From Gimesia maris (lineage in GTDB: Bacteria; Planctomycetota; Planctomycetia; Planctomycetales; Planctomycetaceae): a stretch of 64,000 nt of DNA. Positions 1 through 10,368 of the stretch are shown piece by piece. The stretch's first letter is position 1; the number at the start of each line of letters is the position of its first letter. The DNA is taken from the NCBI RefSeq assembly GCF_008298035.1, contig NZ_CP042910.1, positions 2,929,001-2,993,000 of the forward strand, in the 5' to 3' direction. Under the pieces are notes generated by a model. That model saw nothing but the letters and a program-made list of their open reading frames with translations. It made no database searches and was not told where the DNA came from. The position numbers were made by a program, and so were the translations under genes.

Positions 1-3000
1 TCCCATTGGAAAACACAGACACGCGGCCCGGAAGGACCAACGTAAAACAGTGATTGCGAGTTGTTTAAGTCATCGAATTCCTTCGTCCAGAGCGGCGACG
101 AAATATCTTCATTCAGTTGCAGCAGCGAGACTCCATGAATCTTGCGGCTGCTGCCGAGTGGAATGAAATGACCGACGCGGGTATTTTGTGAATGATAGGG
201 ATAGGAAATGCGGTCTGACACTTCGATCTTTCCAATCGTCAGCCCCGCGTGTTTGTTGATGACATGCAGCTGTCCCCCGGCTTTCAACAGCAGTTGAGAG
301 ATTTCCGGTGGAGGGAGAAACTTACGCTCATAATTTTTATACGTATTTCTGATTTCCGGGGATGGTGTTCCCAGGTCACTCTGGCGAATGATCAGGTGAG
401 AGACCTCGTGTTTCAGTGGCTGCATGGCCTGAAAGATGTTCCAGGTCTGAGAACTGCGATCAAAGCGATTGACATACTGCTTTCCCGTGATATCGGTGTC
501 GAGTATGACTTGCGCATATTTGTTGTCCAGTTCACTGAGTAACGCAGCTGCCTCATGAGGCAGCCCTGCCGCCTGCCAGAGTTCCAGAAGTTCACAGGTG
601 GCATTGGCTGCAATCTGCCCGTCGGGATGACTGCGGTTGAGCATCAGCAGGAATTCTGCCTGTTGGATCTGTCCCTGTTCGGTCAGTCGGGCTGCCAGTC
701 TGCTGCGGACTGCGACTGCCTGTGACCAGCTGCCATAGGTGTCGAGAAACGCCTGCAATGCGGGAATGGAACCATCTTTCAATGCGGCCTGTTGATCATC
801 GGTGATTTTTGCATCCAGTGCTTCGCGGTCTACTCGATCTGCTTTCGCGGTCACTTTTTCCATCAGTCCCGCGATCAGGCTTTTGGTGGTGACCAGGTGA
901 TCGGTGTCTCCCGCCATCGCCAGGGGCTGAATGACATCAATGTTCTTAAATTCTTCGGCAACATCCATCAATGCCTGGTAGTTTTCCTGCTCCAGCAGAT
1001 ATCGGGATTTGCGTGAAAGGTAACGACCTCGTTCCTGCGGGGTGGTGGCAAGCCGTTCGAGTTTCGCGAGGATCTGAAATTCATCCTGGGTCGACTGATT
1101 CAGTTCGGCATAGAGCAATTCCCGTAAGAGCGACTCAGAACGTGATTTGACATTGGCAGCAGTGGGAATGGAGAGCAGAGTCTCCAGCCTGTGTTGCGCA
1201 CTGTTTAAATTACCCAGCGCCAGCTCCAGCTCTGCTTTTAGCAGTTGGTTGCCCTGGTTTTGGGGCGAATTCAGACTCTGGTGATCGATCTGAGGTAAGC
1301 TGGTCAGCATGGCTTCTGCCTGAGGAAAAGCATCAATCTGCCAGAGCCCCAGTGAGATCACCTTGTCTTGATGGGCAATAATATTTCCGGGATACCAGCT
1401 GTGCCTGGACTGGTCATGATTTGATTTCTGCGCAGAGCCCTGATAGGCGTATGCCGCACCCTGACGCAGTTTCTGTTTAAAATCTCTGTTCAGGATCTCT
1501 GTGATTTGTGTGGTATTACTCAGGGTAAAGCCAGATTCTTTTCCCGTGGGAATATCGATACTGAGTACGCTCCCCGTTTTGATGGGCAGCAGGTAGTTTT
1601 TGTGTGACAGAAATCCTTTACCGGTGACAGGACCGACGTGCAGATGCCAGAGTTCTCTCCCATCTTCGATATGCCGGCCTCGGCAATAGTCAGAGCCGAC
1701 AATCAGTACTGTCTCGTCGACCACCGCGGCGACATATTCTGCATCTTCGCGGTGAACTTCTTCCCAGAGCGGGAGACCGGTATTTAAATCGACACAATGA
1801 ATATAGGGGGAGCCTGTCGGAAGATAAAACACGCGATGCTGATCAATTAAGGGGGCACTCGACAGACCGGGATGCCCAAAAGCGAGAGGGCGGTAATACC
1901 GTTTCTGTGAAATCCGGCGGTACTGTTCTCCGTCGCCATAATAGTAGTTCCAGAGGAGATCACCATTTGTCGCATCGATGGCGACCAGAGTATCCATCTG
2001 GGTTGTGCAGACCAGAACCCCCTGACTGCTGGTTAGCGGACAGTGCATATAGGCGCGGGTACGATCTGTGAAAATCGGTTGATTCACGAATGCAATTCCC
2101 TGCTTCCAGTGAATCGCTCCGTTTTGCGGGTTGATACACAGAATAGAGAGTTGACTGTGATGTTCAGCAATGGCGTAAATATAATTTCCGACAGGCAATG
2201 GCGCCCCGAGGAAATAGTAACCTTCAATAGTCCATGTCGGTTTTGTCTGCAACTCAGCGGTTTCGCTGCCTGCAGGTGATGCTGTCACGCCTGTCTTCTG
2301 GCGGTCTGCAGCAGGTTTCCTGTTCAAAGGAAGTGCCACCAACCGGTTCCCCTTCTGGGACACGAGGGAAAAATGAGACGTCGCTTTCCGCAGTCCCATG
2401 TTGACCTGAGCAGGAGGCAGTGTATCTGGCAAATAGTCGATCGCAAATACAGACTGGCCATTGCTGCTGAGGGAACCATAGATGGAGTTATAATTATAAA
2501 ACTTTTCCAGTGGCAGATTCTGGGAATAGGTTGAATGAGAGGGTGTGTGTTCTTCCAGTTGATCAATCAGCTGGCTGAGGCTGCCGGCACTCTGAAACAG
2601 CCAGGCTGTTTTCCCGGAATCCAGATTGACCGCACGAATCCCTTTGAAATCCCGATAAATCACCAGATCATCCACGGCGATGGGCTGGTTCGTCACCGCA
2701 GTCGAGAGGTTTTCCCGAAACTGTTTGGTCTCCCAGTTGCGTAAGGTTTCGAGTGGACGGTCTTTGTCGGTCAATCCAATCGGGTGGCTCCAGACCGGGT
2801 TCAGATAGGGAAGACTGGCGTCGACGGACTGGTTGCGTTTTGGATTACCCTGTGAAACGGGCCAGTCACTTCTCTGCTGCGAGGAGGCTCCGGTGAGCGA
2901 AGTATCCAGAATCTGGAGCGCCTGTTCCAGCCGGAGTGTTTTACCGGACACGATGACTTTTGCTGTCCCGTATGCTTCCAGAATCTGTGTGGTTTTTTCA

Positions 3001-3728
3001 TGCTGATGTGACTGCTGATAGGTTAAAGCGGCTTTCAGTAAATGAACCGGTTCCAGCCGTGACTGTTGCAGACGGCTTTCAAGTAGCAGGTCCCAGTAGC
3101 GTGCAGCGAAATCGAAGTTACCCTGTTCCATGTAATGGGTGGCTAAATAATTCAGGGCTTCAAAGCCTGCTCGCAGGGGAAAAAATCGTAATGCCAGCAG
3201 TTCATAGAGTCGCAGATCATTTGTCTGCCTTGCCTGCTGCAATAACTGGTTTGCCTGAGGCCCCGAGATACGTTCGTAGTCTGCCAGTGAGCGAGGCGAA
3301 AACTGGGAATACAATTGACGGGTGCGTTCGCGGAAATTCACCGGGCGTGGCTGATCATCGGACCAGAAGAAGTAATCTTCCTGGTGATCGAGAAGCTTTT
3401 CGAGCTGTAAAGCTCCTTCAGTGAATTCGCGATTCTGGAATTTCTGCTCTGCCCGATCAAACTGAGTCTGCAGGTTCCGGTTTCTGTATATTCGGTGGAT
3501 TAACGCTTCGCGTTCCTCTGAGACCGACTGATCCGATTCACTCTGATCCGGGACTTCCTTCTGTTCTGGCGGGTCGAGGAATGCCAGCAGCGGTTGCCTG
3601 TTCTGTTTTTCACCTGAGAGTAGATAGAAACAGGGATAAAACAGAACCACACCAAGACAGAGCAAGATTCTGGTTGAGACATTCTTCGGGAACTGAAATC
3701 CCGAGAATGGAGGAAATAATCGATTCAT
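1..3728 (-). CDS. Large exported PQQ-type beta-propeller protein (C-terminus outside window)
   Basis: An uninterrupted minus-strand frame begins at the ATG at 3728-3726 and runs off the left edge, giving at least 1242 residues. Residues 1-40 hold one hydrophobic segment (ILLCLGVVLFYPCFYLLSG), a signal anchor. Residues about 80-260 are helical and TPR-like. The middle has repeated propeller signatures such as VNLDSGKTAWLF, INPQNGAIHW, IDATNGDLLWNY and VDLNTGLPLWEE, typical of PQQ-binding-like (PF13360-type) blades. The region after about residue 780 is again helical. Proteins of this architecture are common in planctomycetes and are presumed to be periplasmic scaffolds or binding proteins. No catalytic residues are visible and PQQ binding itself is not shown. 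Architecture confident, function unknown. Confidence 0.85.
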   Translation of the reverse strand, partial: MNRLFPPFSGFQFPKNVSTRILLCLGVVLFYPCFYLLSGEKQNRQPLLAFLDPPEQKEVPDQSESDQSVSEEREALIHRIYRNRNLQTQFDRAEQKFQNREFTEGALQLEKLLDHQEDYFFWSDDQPRPVNFRERTRQLYSQFSPRSLADYERISGPQANQLLQQARQTNDLRLYELLALRFFPLRAGFEALNYLATHYMEQGNFDFAARYWDLLLESRLQQSRLEPVHLLKAALTYQQSHQHEKTTQILEAYGTAKVIVSGKTLRLEQALQILDTSLTGASSQQRSDWPVSQGNPKRNQSVDASLPYLNPVWSHPIGLTDKDRPLETLRNWETKQFRENLSTAVTNQPIAVDDLVIYRDFKGIRAVNLDSGKTAWLFQSAGSLSQLIDQLEEHTPSHSTYSQNLPLEKFYNYNSIYGSLSSNGQSVFAIDYLPDTLPPAQVNMGLRKATSHFSLVSQKGNRLVALPLNRKPAADRQKTGVTASPAGSETAELQTKPTWTIEGYYFLGAPLPVGNYIYAIAEHHSQLSILCINPQNGAIHWKQGIAFVNQPIFTDRTRAYMHCPLTSSQGVLVCTTQMDTLVAIDATNGDLLWNYYYGDGEQYRRISQKRYYRPLAFGHPGLSSAPLIDQHRVFYLPTGSPYIHCVDLNTGLPLWEEVHREDAEYVAAVVDETVLIVGSDYCRGRHIEDGRELWHLHVGPVTGKGFLSHKNYLLPIKTGSVLSIDIPTGKESGFTLSNTTQITEILNRDFKQKLRQGAAYAYQGSAQKSNHDQSRHSWYPGNIIAHQDKVISLGLWQIDAFPQAEAMLTSLPQIDHQSLNSPQNQGNQLLKAELELALGNLNSAQHRLETLLSIPTAANVKSRSESLLRELLYAELNQSTQDEFQILAKLERLATTPQERGRYLSRKSRYLLEQENYQALMDVAEEFKNIDVIQPLAMAGDTDHLVTTKSLIAGLMEKVTAKADRVDREALDAKITDDQQAALKDGSIPALQAFLDTYGSWSQAVAVRSRLAARLTEQGQIQQAEFLLMLNRSHPDGQIAANATCELLELWQAAGLPHEAAALLSELDNKYAQVILDTDITGKQYVNRFDRSSQTWNIFQAMQPLKHEVSHLIIRQSDLGTPSPEIRNTYKNYERKFLPPPEISQLLLKAGGQLHVINKHAGLTIGKIEVSDRISYPYHSQNTRVGHFIPLGSSRKIHGVSLLQLNEDISSPLWTKEFDDLNNSQSLFYVGPSGPRVCVFQW

Positions 3729-4028
3729 CCTGCGGATTCTCCTCAGATCAGAAACAGGTGCCTGCCATTAAGCGCATCACCGAACACAGGCGGTAACATT
3801 ATAACACAATCCGGGGAAATGCAGACAGGCTAGTTTAAAAAGGAGGCCATCCTCTTCAATATAATAAATGCCCGCATGACAAGTACAGGAAATAAGTTAG
3901 GGTTGTTTATTGTTGAATTGACATAAGTCATGTGAATCATCGACAATAGGAAAATAAGATCCTGGACAGATTACGGAATGTATTAATTCCTTCACTGAAG
4001 ACTGTACAGTCGGGAGAGACAGATCCGC

Positions 4029-6506
4029 ATGCCTTGCTTCAATCACTGCAGATTCAGATTCTTTGCTAAAGTTGTTTGCGGGATGCTTTTGTGGGCTGGT
4101 CTGCCATGGAACACGGTGAGTGTCGCTGAATCGAACAAAATCCCGCTGAAAGAATCGGCAAAAACACCCGTTGATTTCACGCAGGAGGTTCAACCCCTAC
4201 TGGCGAAACATTGCTACTCCTGCCATGGACCTGATGTGCAGGAAGGTGGATTACGTCTGGATCAGAGCGAGCTGGCATTCAGGAAGCTGGAATCAGAGGC
4301 GACAGCCGTTGTACCGAATCACCCGGACCAGAGTGAGCTGATTGCGCGTATCACATCCAAAGACGACAGTTTGCAGATGCCTCCTGAGGGAGAGCGACTC
4401 AAGCCCGAACAGATTCAGGTTCTTAGAAACTGGATCCAGCAGGGTGCGGAATGGAAAAAACACTGGGCGTTTCAACCACCAGAGCGGAAAAGTCCCCCCG
4501 AAACCAATCAGAGTCAGTGGGTGAAAAATCCGATTGATGCTTTTATCCTGGCCGGGCTGGAAGCAAAAGGGCTGACGCCTGCTCCTCCCGCAGATCGCGT
4601 GGCTTTGATCCGCCGCGTCTATTTTGATCTGACAGGACTGCCCCCTGCTCCGGAGGAAGTCGATCAGTTTGTAAATGATTCCTCTCCTGATGCGTACGAG
4701 AAACTGGTCGATCGCCTGCTGGCTTCCCCCCGGTATGGGGAACGCTGGGCGCGTCACTGGCTGGATCTGGTACGTTATGCTGACACGAACAGTTTCGAAC
4801 GGGATGGTGACAAGCCGAATGCCTGGCGATTTCGCGATTACGTCATCCGATTTTTTAACGAAGATAAACCTTACAGTCAGTTTATTAAAGAACAGCTGGC
4901 CGGGGATGAACTGGATCAGGTAACGAATGACACGATTATTGCGACCGGTTATTACCGTCTCGGCCTGTGGGATGACGAACCCGCGGATCCCCTTTTGAGT
5001 TATTACAACGAACTGGATGATATCGTTTCCACGACCAGCCAGGTCTTTCTGGGGCTGACTTTAAACTGCGCCCGCTGCCACGAACATAAAATCGATCCTG
5101 TTCCTCACGAAGATTATTATCGGTTCATGGCGTTTTTTCATGGTTTGAATTCCTATGGGACACGTGGAGATCAGCTGTCGTTTAACCAGACGGATATTAC
5201 CACTCCGGAACTGGCGGCGAAGTATGCTGAATACGATCAGCAGAAAAGTGAGCTGAAGAAAAAAATGCATGCGATCGAAGAGGCTGCAATCAAAAAGATG
5301 CCCGGTGTCGATCAGCGACGATCAGAAACTCGTGAACGGGGCAAACTGCTTAAAGAAAAACTGGCAGAATATCTGGAACCGGAACAGAGTCAGACCTATC
5401 AGGGATTAAAGGAAGAGTTAAAACAGCTGGAAGCAGAACGCAAAAAACTACCTCCCCGGAAAGCAGCACTCAGCGTCAGGCGGAGTCAGAAGGAGCCCCG
5501 TGAAACCTTTGTCCTGTTGCGGGGAAATCCGCACGTACGCGGTGATAAGGTAGAACCGGGCTTTCCGGAACTGTTTGGTAATACCCAGGCAAAAATTCCA
5601 GCGCCCGGGAAAAATCAACAAACTTCAGGCAGACGTCGTGTACTGGCGGAGTGGATTGCCGATGGTGACAATATGCTGACATCGCGGGTGATTGTCAATC
5701 GGATCTGGCAGCATCATTTTGGTCGGGGAATCGTGCAGTCTCCGAATAACTTCGGACAACTGGGCGTGCCTCCCACGCACCCGGAACTGCTGGACTGGCT
5801 GGCTCTGGAATTTGTCAAAGGAGGACAGCGATTCAAGGCATTTCATAAGCTGATCCTCATGTCGAATACGTATCAGATGTCATCCCGGTACTCAGAACAG
5901 GCGGCTGCCGTCGATCCGGCCAATGATCTTTTCTGGCGGTATAACATGCGACGACTGAGTGCAGAAGAGGTGCGTGATTCCATCCTCGCGGTGAATGGCC
6001 GTCTGAATCTGAAAATGTATGGCCCTGGGTTTTATCCGTTGATCTCTCAGGAAGTCTTGCAGGGACAATCTCAGCCGGGCAAAGGCTGGGGACATTCATC
6101 AGAAGAGGAGAGAGCCCGCCGGAGTGTTTATATTTTTGTAAAACGCTCACTGGTGACTCCCCTGCTCTTCAACTTTGACTTTGCCGATACGGACAGCAGT
6201 TGTGCGGTTCGCTTTGTCACTACGCAGCCGGCCCAGGCTTTGGGAATGATCAACGGCCAGTTTGCCAACCGACAGGCGGAACTGTTTGCAGAGCGACTGA
6301 TTGAGGAAGCGGGAACAGAGTATCCCCGGTTTGTCACACGGGCAATTCGTCTGGCATATGGACGTACGCCGCATACCGGTGAAGTGGATGACGGCGTTCA
6401 ACTGATAAAGCGACTGATGGAAAAGCATTCCCTTAAAGAAAAACAGGCGCTGGATTATTTCTGTCTGACGATTTTGAATCGGAATGAATTCGTCTATCTG
6501 GATTAA
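4029..6506 (+). CDS. PSCyt1/DUF1549/DUF1553 planctomycete cytochrome-type protein
   Basis: 825 residues. A signal peptide (hydrophobic core at about residues 11-30) precedes a c-type heme motif CYSCH at residues 62-66, matching the Planctomycete cytochrome c domain (PSCyt1). Residues about 150-360 contain the DUF1549 hallmarks (NPIDAFILAGLE, FDLTGLPP, RYGERWARHWLDLVRYADT) and CARCHEHKIDP, a second CxxCH motif. A charged coiled-coil-like insertion lies at about 390-480 (many K/E/Q). The C-terminal half is DUF1553 (RRVLAEWIADGDNMLTSRVIVNRIWQHHFG; SNTYQMSSRY). It is followed 59 bp downstream by a DUF1501 gene, the standard planctomycete pairing. The family is exported and linked by context to polysaccharide or sulfated-substrate metabolism, but its reaction is not established. 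A purine-rich GGGAGAG lies upstream of the chosen ATG. Confidence 0.93.
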   Translation: MPCFNHCRFRFFAKVVCGMLLWAGLPWNTVSVAESNKIPLKESAKTPVDFTQEVQPLLAKHCYSCHGPDVQEGGLRLDQSELAFRKLESEATAVVPNHPDQSELIARITSKDDSLQMPPEGERLKPEQIQVLRNWIQQGAEWKKHWAFQPPERKSPPETNQSQWVKNPIDAFILAGLEAKGLTPAPPADRVALIRRVYFDLTGLPPAPEEVDQFVNDSSPDAYEKLVDRLLASPRYGERWARHWLDLVRYADTNSFERDGDKPNAWRFRDYVIRFFNEDKPYSQFIKEQLAGDELDQVTNDTIIATGYYRLGLWDDEPADPLLSYYNELDDIVSTTSQVFLGLTLNCARCHEHKIDPVPHEDYYRFMAFFHGLNSYGTRGDQLSFNQTDITTPELAAKYAEYDQQKSELKKKMHAIEEAAIKKMPGVDQRRSETRERGKLLKEKLAEYLEPEQSQTYQGLKEELKQLEAERKKLPPRKAALSVRRSQKEPRETFVLLRGNPHVRGDKVEPGFPELFGNTQAKIPAPGKNQQTSGRRRVLAEWIADGDNMLTSRVIVNRIWQHHFGRGIVQSPNNFGQLGVPPTHPELLDWLALEFVKGGQRFKAFHKLILMSNTYQMSSRYSEQAAAVDPANDLFWRYNMRRLSAEEVRDSILAVNGRLNLKMYGPGFYPLISQEVLQGQSQPGKGWGHSSEEERARRSVYIFVKRSLVTPLLFNFDFADTDSSCAVRFVTTQPAQALGMINGQFANRQAELFAERLIEEAGTEYPRFVTRAIRLAYGRTPHTGEVDDGVQLIKRLMEKHSLKEKQALDYFCLTILNRNEFVYLD

Positions 6507-6565
6507 AAGCGATTCAGGTTGCTGAAACTTGATTTATGAGACACTATGCTTGAAGAGGACCTACG

Positions 6566-8053
6566 ATGACCTTATCGCAACAGGTAAATCAGCAGAGCGG
6601 ACATGCACAGTTTTGTCGTCGCACAAGGCGGGAATTTCTGTGGGAAGCCGGCGGTGGTTTTGCGTCAGTCGCGTTAACCGGGATGATGTCAGCAGATGGC
6701 TTTTTGAACTCACAGGCGCTGGCTGCCGACGGGGTGAGTCAGTTTCAGAATCCGCTGGCTCCCAAAGATCCTCACTTCAAGCCCAAAGCAAAGAGTGTAA
6801 TTTTCCTGTTTATGTACGGTGGTCCCAGCCACGTTGATACGTTCGACCATAAACCCAAACTGTATGGTCTGGACGGCAAGACGGTCGCTGTGAAAACCAA
6901 GGGGCGTGGCGGCGAAAAAAATGAAGGCCGCGTGGTCGGGCCCAAGTGGAAGTTCAAGCAGTATGGTGAATCGGGCCAGTGGGTGTCAGAACTGTTTCCG
7001 CATCTGGCGACCTGTGTGGACGACATTGCGTTTCTGAAATCAATGACTGCTGATTCACCCATCCATGGATCAGCAATGTTAATGATGAATTCCGGACGTA
7101 TTCTGAGCGGTTTTCCCAGTCTGGGTTCGTGGCTCAATTATGGCCTGGGAACTGAGAACGAGAATTTGCCCGGCTATGTGGTCATGCTGGATCCGACAGG
7201 AGGTCCAATCAGTGGAGCCAAAAACTGGTCCAGCGGGTTTATGCCGGCGACTTATCAGGGGACCACAATGCGTTCGAAAGGCGCGCCTCTGATTGATCTG
7301 CGTCGACCGGAAGGCATGTCACGAGCAGTGCAGCGGGAATTGCTGGACGCCTTGAAAGCAGAAAATGAACAGCATGAGGCGACCCGGACCGGTAACTCAG
7401 AACTGGCGGCACGTATAGCCAGCTATGAACTTGCATTCAAAATGCAGCAACATGCACCCGAAGCGGCTGACCTGGCTGCGGAGACTCAACAGACCCAGGA
7501 AATGTATGGCCTGAACAATCCCCGCACGGCTGATTTCGGCAGTCGTTGTCTACTGGCACGCAGGCTGGTGGAACGGGGAGTTCGTTTCATTCAACTTTAT
7601 TCAGGGGGCAACCATAATGATGCGAACTGGGATGCACACGGCGACCTTGAAAAGAATCATAGTTTTCATGCGGGGAATACGGATCAGCCCATTGCAGCAT
7701 TAATCAAGGATTTAAAAGCCCGTGGGCTGTTTGATGATACGATCATCGTCTGGGGAGGTGAATTTGGCAGGCAGCCGACCGCGGAATACGCAAAAGGAAC
7801 CGGGCGCGATCATAACTCGGCCGGGTTCACAATGTGGACAGCCGGAGGCGGAATCAAAGGGGGGATCTCTGTCGGCGCGACCGATGAACTGGGGTCCGCA
7901 GCAGTTGAGAAGCCATTTCATGTCAAACGCCTGCATGCCACGATTCTGAATCAGATGGGCCTTGATCCCAACCGGCTCTCCTACTTTTATGGCGGTCTGG
8001 ATCAGAAGCTGGTCGGAGTCGAGCATACAGAGCCGATTCACGAGATTATCTGA
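6566..8053 (+). CDS. DUF1501 protein, Tat-exported
   Basis: 495 residues. The N-terminus carries a twin-arginine motif (TRREFLWEAGGG, about residues 17-28), then a hydrophobic stretch and an Ala-rich cleavage region (QALAADG), so export by Tat is expected. The body has the DUF1501 landmarks FLFMYGGPSHVDTFDHKP, MTADSPIHGSAMLMMNSGR, RRLVERGVRFIQLYSGG and the metal-ligand-like motifs DAHGDLEKNH, WGGEFGRQPT and GRDHNSAGFTMW. The fold is related to the alkaline phosphatase/sulfatase superfamily. A GAGGA ribosome binding site lies 7 nt before the ATG. Its partner DUF1549/DUF1553 gene is 59 bp upstream in the same direction and probably co-transcribed. Substrate unknown. Confidence 0.93.
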   Translation: MTLSQQVNQQSGHAQFCRRTRREFLWEAGGGFASVALTGMMSADGFLNSQALAADGVSQFQNPLAPKDPHFKPKAKSVIFLFMYGGPSHVDTFDHKPKLYGLDGKTVAVKTKGRGGEKNEGRVVGPKWKFKQYGESGQWVSELFPHLATCVDDIAFLKSMTADSPIHGSAMLMMNSGRILSGFPSLGSWLNYGLGTENENLPGYVVMLDPTGGPISGAKNWSSGFMPATYQGTTMRSKGAPLIDLRRPEGMSRAVQRELLDALKAENEQHEATRTGNSELAARIASYELAFKMQQHAPEAADLAAETQQTQEMYGLNNPRTADFGSRCLLARRLVERGVRFIQLYSGGNHNDANWDAHGDLEKNHSFHAGNTDQPIAALIKDLKARGLFDDTIIVWGGEFGRQPTAEYAKGTGRDHNSAGFTMWTAGGGIKGGISVGATDELGSAAVEKPFHVKRLHATILNQMGLDPNRLSYFYGGLDQKLVGVEHTEPIHEII

Positions 8054-8126
8054 AAGTCTGGATCATCTCGTAAGTCTATCCCACTATTCTAGAAAGTCAG
8101 CCGCTGTTATTCTTGCTTTCAGCAAA

Positions 8127-8156
8127 CCGCAAGAAGTATGGCTATACTGATTGCGG
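8127..8156. other. Nested inverted repeat between convergent genes
   Basis: CCGCAA at 8127-8132 pairs with TTGCGG at 8151-8156, and inside it AGTAT (8135-8139) pairs with ATACT (8144-8148). It sits between the ends of two convergent genes and may act as a terminator. No T-tract follows on either strand, so the role is uncertain. Confidence 0.35.
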
Positions 8157-8160
8157 GTGA

Positions 8161-9147
8161 TCAAGCATGATGTAATGCCGGGAATTCGACGATGACTTTA
8201 ATGACACCATCCCGTCGATCCCGAAACAGTTCAAATGCCTGCTGGATATCAACCAGCGGGAATCGATGAGTGATAATCGGTGTGACATCGATACGACCTT
8301 CCGCGAGCCATTGCATTGCCAGTGGGAAATCGCGGCTGAAATCGGGGTTGATACTGGAATGAATGGTGATATTTTTGAAGACCAGATCGCGGAGACGCAC
8401 CTGATCGATTGTTTCCGGAGGGACTCCAAACACGAGTATACTGCCCGCCTGCCGACAGAGTTCGATGCAGAGGTTCAACTGCTGGTCGGCATGACCGACA
8501 GCCTCGATGACGATGTCGGGTAGTTCCCCTTTCAGGATTTCTCTGGCCGCTTCGACGGGGTTGGTGTGTAGATTGCAGATCGTGGCGGTCGCGCCCATGG
8601 AGGGGCTGATCTGTAGTCGTGATTCGAGCAGATCTATGCCGATGATCTCGCGGGCTCCCATATTGCTGAGGGCTGCATTCATCAATTGTCCCATTGGGCC
8701 CTGCCCGACAACGGCGACCGTCTTATCCAGCAGGTTAGGAAGTTTTTTCAGAGCAAATAAAGCCGTTCCCAGAGGTTGCGCCATTAACGCATGTTCTTCA
8801 GGGATATTGGTGGCGATGGGAATGGCTCTGGTTTCATCCAGAATGAACCGTTCCATTAATCCCAACTGCATTACGGGAACAGCCAGAACCCGGTCCCCTG
8901 CTTTCCAGCGTTGACCATTGGTGGCTGTGACCGTACCAATCATTTCATGTAGCGAGTGGCCGATTTCGATTTCCCATTCATCGCTGCCAATAAAGTAAGG
9001 CAAATCAGATCCACAAAGGCAGGTTGTTTCCGGCTGGAAGATGATTTCTCCCTGTCCAGTCGCGCCTCTGGAGGCAGGTGATAGAACAGGTTCGGGAGCT
9101 TCGATGAGTTCGATTTTTCCGGGAGCGACAAGGTGGCTTACTAACAA
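8161..9147 (-). CDS. Zinc-type (MDR family) alcohol/polyol dehydrogenase
   Basis: 328 residues from a TTG start at 9147-9145. The frame stays open to an ATG at 9276, but the extra 43 residues are hydrophobic and unlike the family, and AGGA lies 8 nt before the TTG. An N-terminal GroES-like domain has CLCGSDLPY (catalytic zinc Cys) and GHSLHEMIG in place of the usual GHE motif. The Rossmann domain has GQGPMGQLMNAAL and an acidic strand end (GIDLLESR), which suggests NAD(H) preference. The four-Cys structural zinc loop is absent. The family oxidises sugars, polyols or amino-alcohols. It is divergent from the Gfo/Idh/MocA gene 174 bp away, and a joint sugar-oxidation role is possible but unproven. 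Confidence 0.85.
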   Translation of the reverse strand: MLVSHLVAPGKIELIEAPEPVLSPASRGATGQGEIIFQPETTCLCGSDLPYFIGSDEWEIEIGHSLHEMIGTVTATNGQRWKAGDRVLAVPVMQLGLMERFILDETRAIPIATNIPEEHALMAQPLGTALFALKKLPNLLDKTVAVVGQGPMGQLMNAALSNMGAREIIGIDLLESRLQISPSMGATATICNLHTNPVEAAREILKGELPDIVIEAVGHADQQLNLCIELCRQAGSILVFGVPPETIDQVRLRDLVFKNITIHSSINPDFSRDFPLAMQWLAEGRIDVTPIITHRFPLVDIQQAFELFRDRRDGVIKVIVEFPALHHA

Positions 9148-9320
9148 TGAACTGATCCTGAAAAATGAGATGCCATGAATGTCCCTGAAAAAGAAGTCAA
9201 TTCTGGAAGCAGTCATGCAGAATGGGTATAGTAATATAAAATATACGATACAGCTTAAATTGCAATGTTGAGCCACTGTGCTGCATCAGCAAAACATCAC
9301 AGGCTACAGGGAGCCAAAAC

Positions 9321-10355
9321 ATGGAGAAGCAGATCACCGTTGCCGTGCTGACGAATGAGACGGGAGCACATTTAAGCGCTTACTTTGCGGCATTGAAGGA
9401 CATTAAAACTGTCAAGGAGGTGGTTTTGTCGGATCCTGGCCAGACTCAGGTGAAAGCGGCACGAAGTCAGCTCGGATCAAAGCTGACTGCCATATATGAT
9501 CAACCTGAAATATTATTTCAGCAGGAAAAACCAGATCTGGTTCTGGTGACGATGCAAGCCCGGCAGGCCCCGCAGGCCATTCATCTGGCGTTAGACAATG
9601 GCTGTCATGTCTTTTCCGAGAAGCCGGCCTGTCTGAGTGTACAGAAGTTTGAACCGCTGGTTCAGAAAGCGGAAAGCAAGCATCTGCATATATCACTGGC
9701 ACTGGCAAATCGAACGAATCCGGAGATACAGTTTGCCCGGTCATTAATTCAGGGAGGTTCCCTGGGGAAGATCTACGGCGTGGAAATGACCCTGCTGGCG
9801 GATCAGACACGTCTCAAAAGTCCTGCCTATCAAAAGAGCTGGTATGCCCATAAGGATCAGGCGGGAGGGGGTTTTTTATCGTGGCTGGGGATTCACTGGC
9901 TTGATCTTTCAATGTATCTGACCGAGTCTTTCATTACGGATGTCGCAGGGTTTACTGCGTTAGTGGGCGGAGAACCAATTGATGTTGAAGATTCTGCCGC
10001 ACTCTCATTTCGTTATGCTGCCGGTTTTCTGGGAACATTGACAGCGGGTTATTATATGAAACAGGGTTACCAGTCGATGATTAAAATCTGGGGCAGTAAA
10101 GGCTGGCTGGAGATGCTTCCTTTTGAAGAGCGGCCTCTGGAATGGACGTTGAACCACAATGGTAAAACATTGAAGTTTGACAAATCGACAGAGCCACGCG
10201 GATATACTCCCGCTGTTGAGAAAGCGGTTTTGGCAGTCGCCCATGATCAACCTCCCCTGCTGACCAGCCGCGAAAGTTTGCGAATTATCCGAACGATTTA
10301 TGCCTTTTATGAAGCCGCCCGATCCGGAATGACACAGACCATTCCGCAAATCTGA
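9321..10355 (+). CDS. Gfo/Idh/MocA family NAD(P)-dependent oxidoreductase
   Basis: 344 residues, start supported by AGGGAG 7 nt upstream. The N-terminal Rossmann half ends with the family signature FSEKPACLSV (the EKP lysine that contacts the nicotinamide and substrate). The C-terminal alpha/beta domain has GGGFLSWLGIHWLDL, equivalent to the usual G-G-G-x-x-x-D-x-G-x-H-x-x-D substrate motif. No signal peptide or Tat motif, so it is predicted cytoplasmic. Such enzymes act on sugars, inositols or related polyols; the sequence does not reveal the substrate. The MDR dehydrogenase is divergently oriented upstream. Confidence 0.88.
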   Translation: MEKQITVAVLTNETGAHLSAYFAALKDIKTVKEVVLSDPGQTQVKAARSQLGSKLTAIYDQPEILFQQEKPDLVLVTMQARQAPQAIHLALDNGCHVFSEKPACLSVQKFEPLVQKAESKHLHISLALANRTNPEIQFARSLIQGGSLGKIYGVEMTLLADQTRLKSPAYQKSWYAHKDQAGGGFLSWLGIHWLDLSMYLTESFITDVAGFTALVGGEPIDVEDSAALSFRYAAGFLGTLTAGYYMKQGYQSMIKIWGSKGWLEMLPFEERPLEWTLNHNGKTLKFDKSTEPRGYTPAVEKAVLAVAHDQPPLLTSRESLRIIRTIYAFYEAARSGMTQTIPQI

Positions 10356-10368
10356 AAGTCGTTACTAC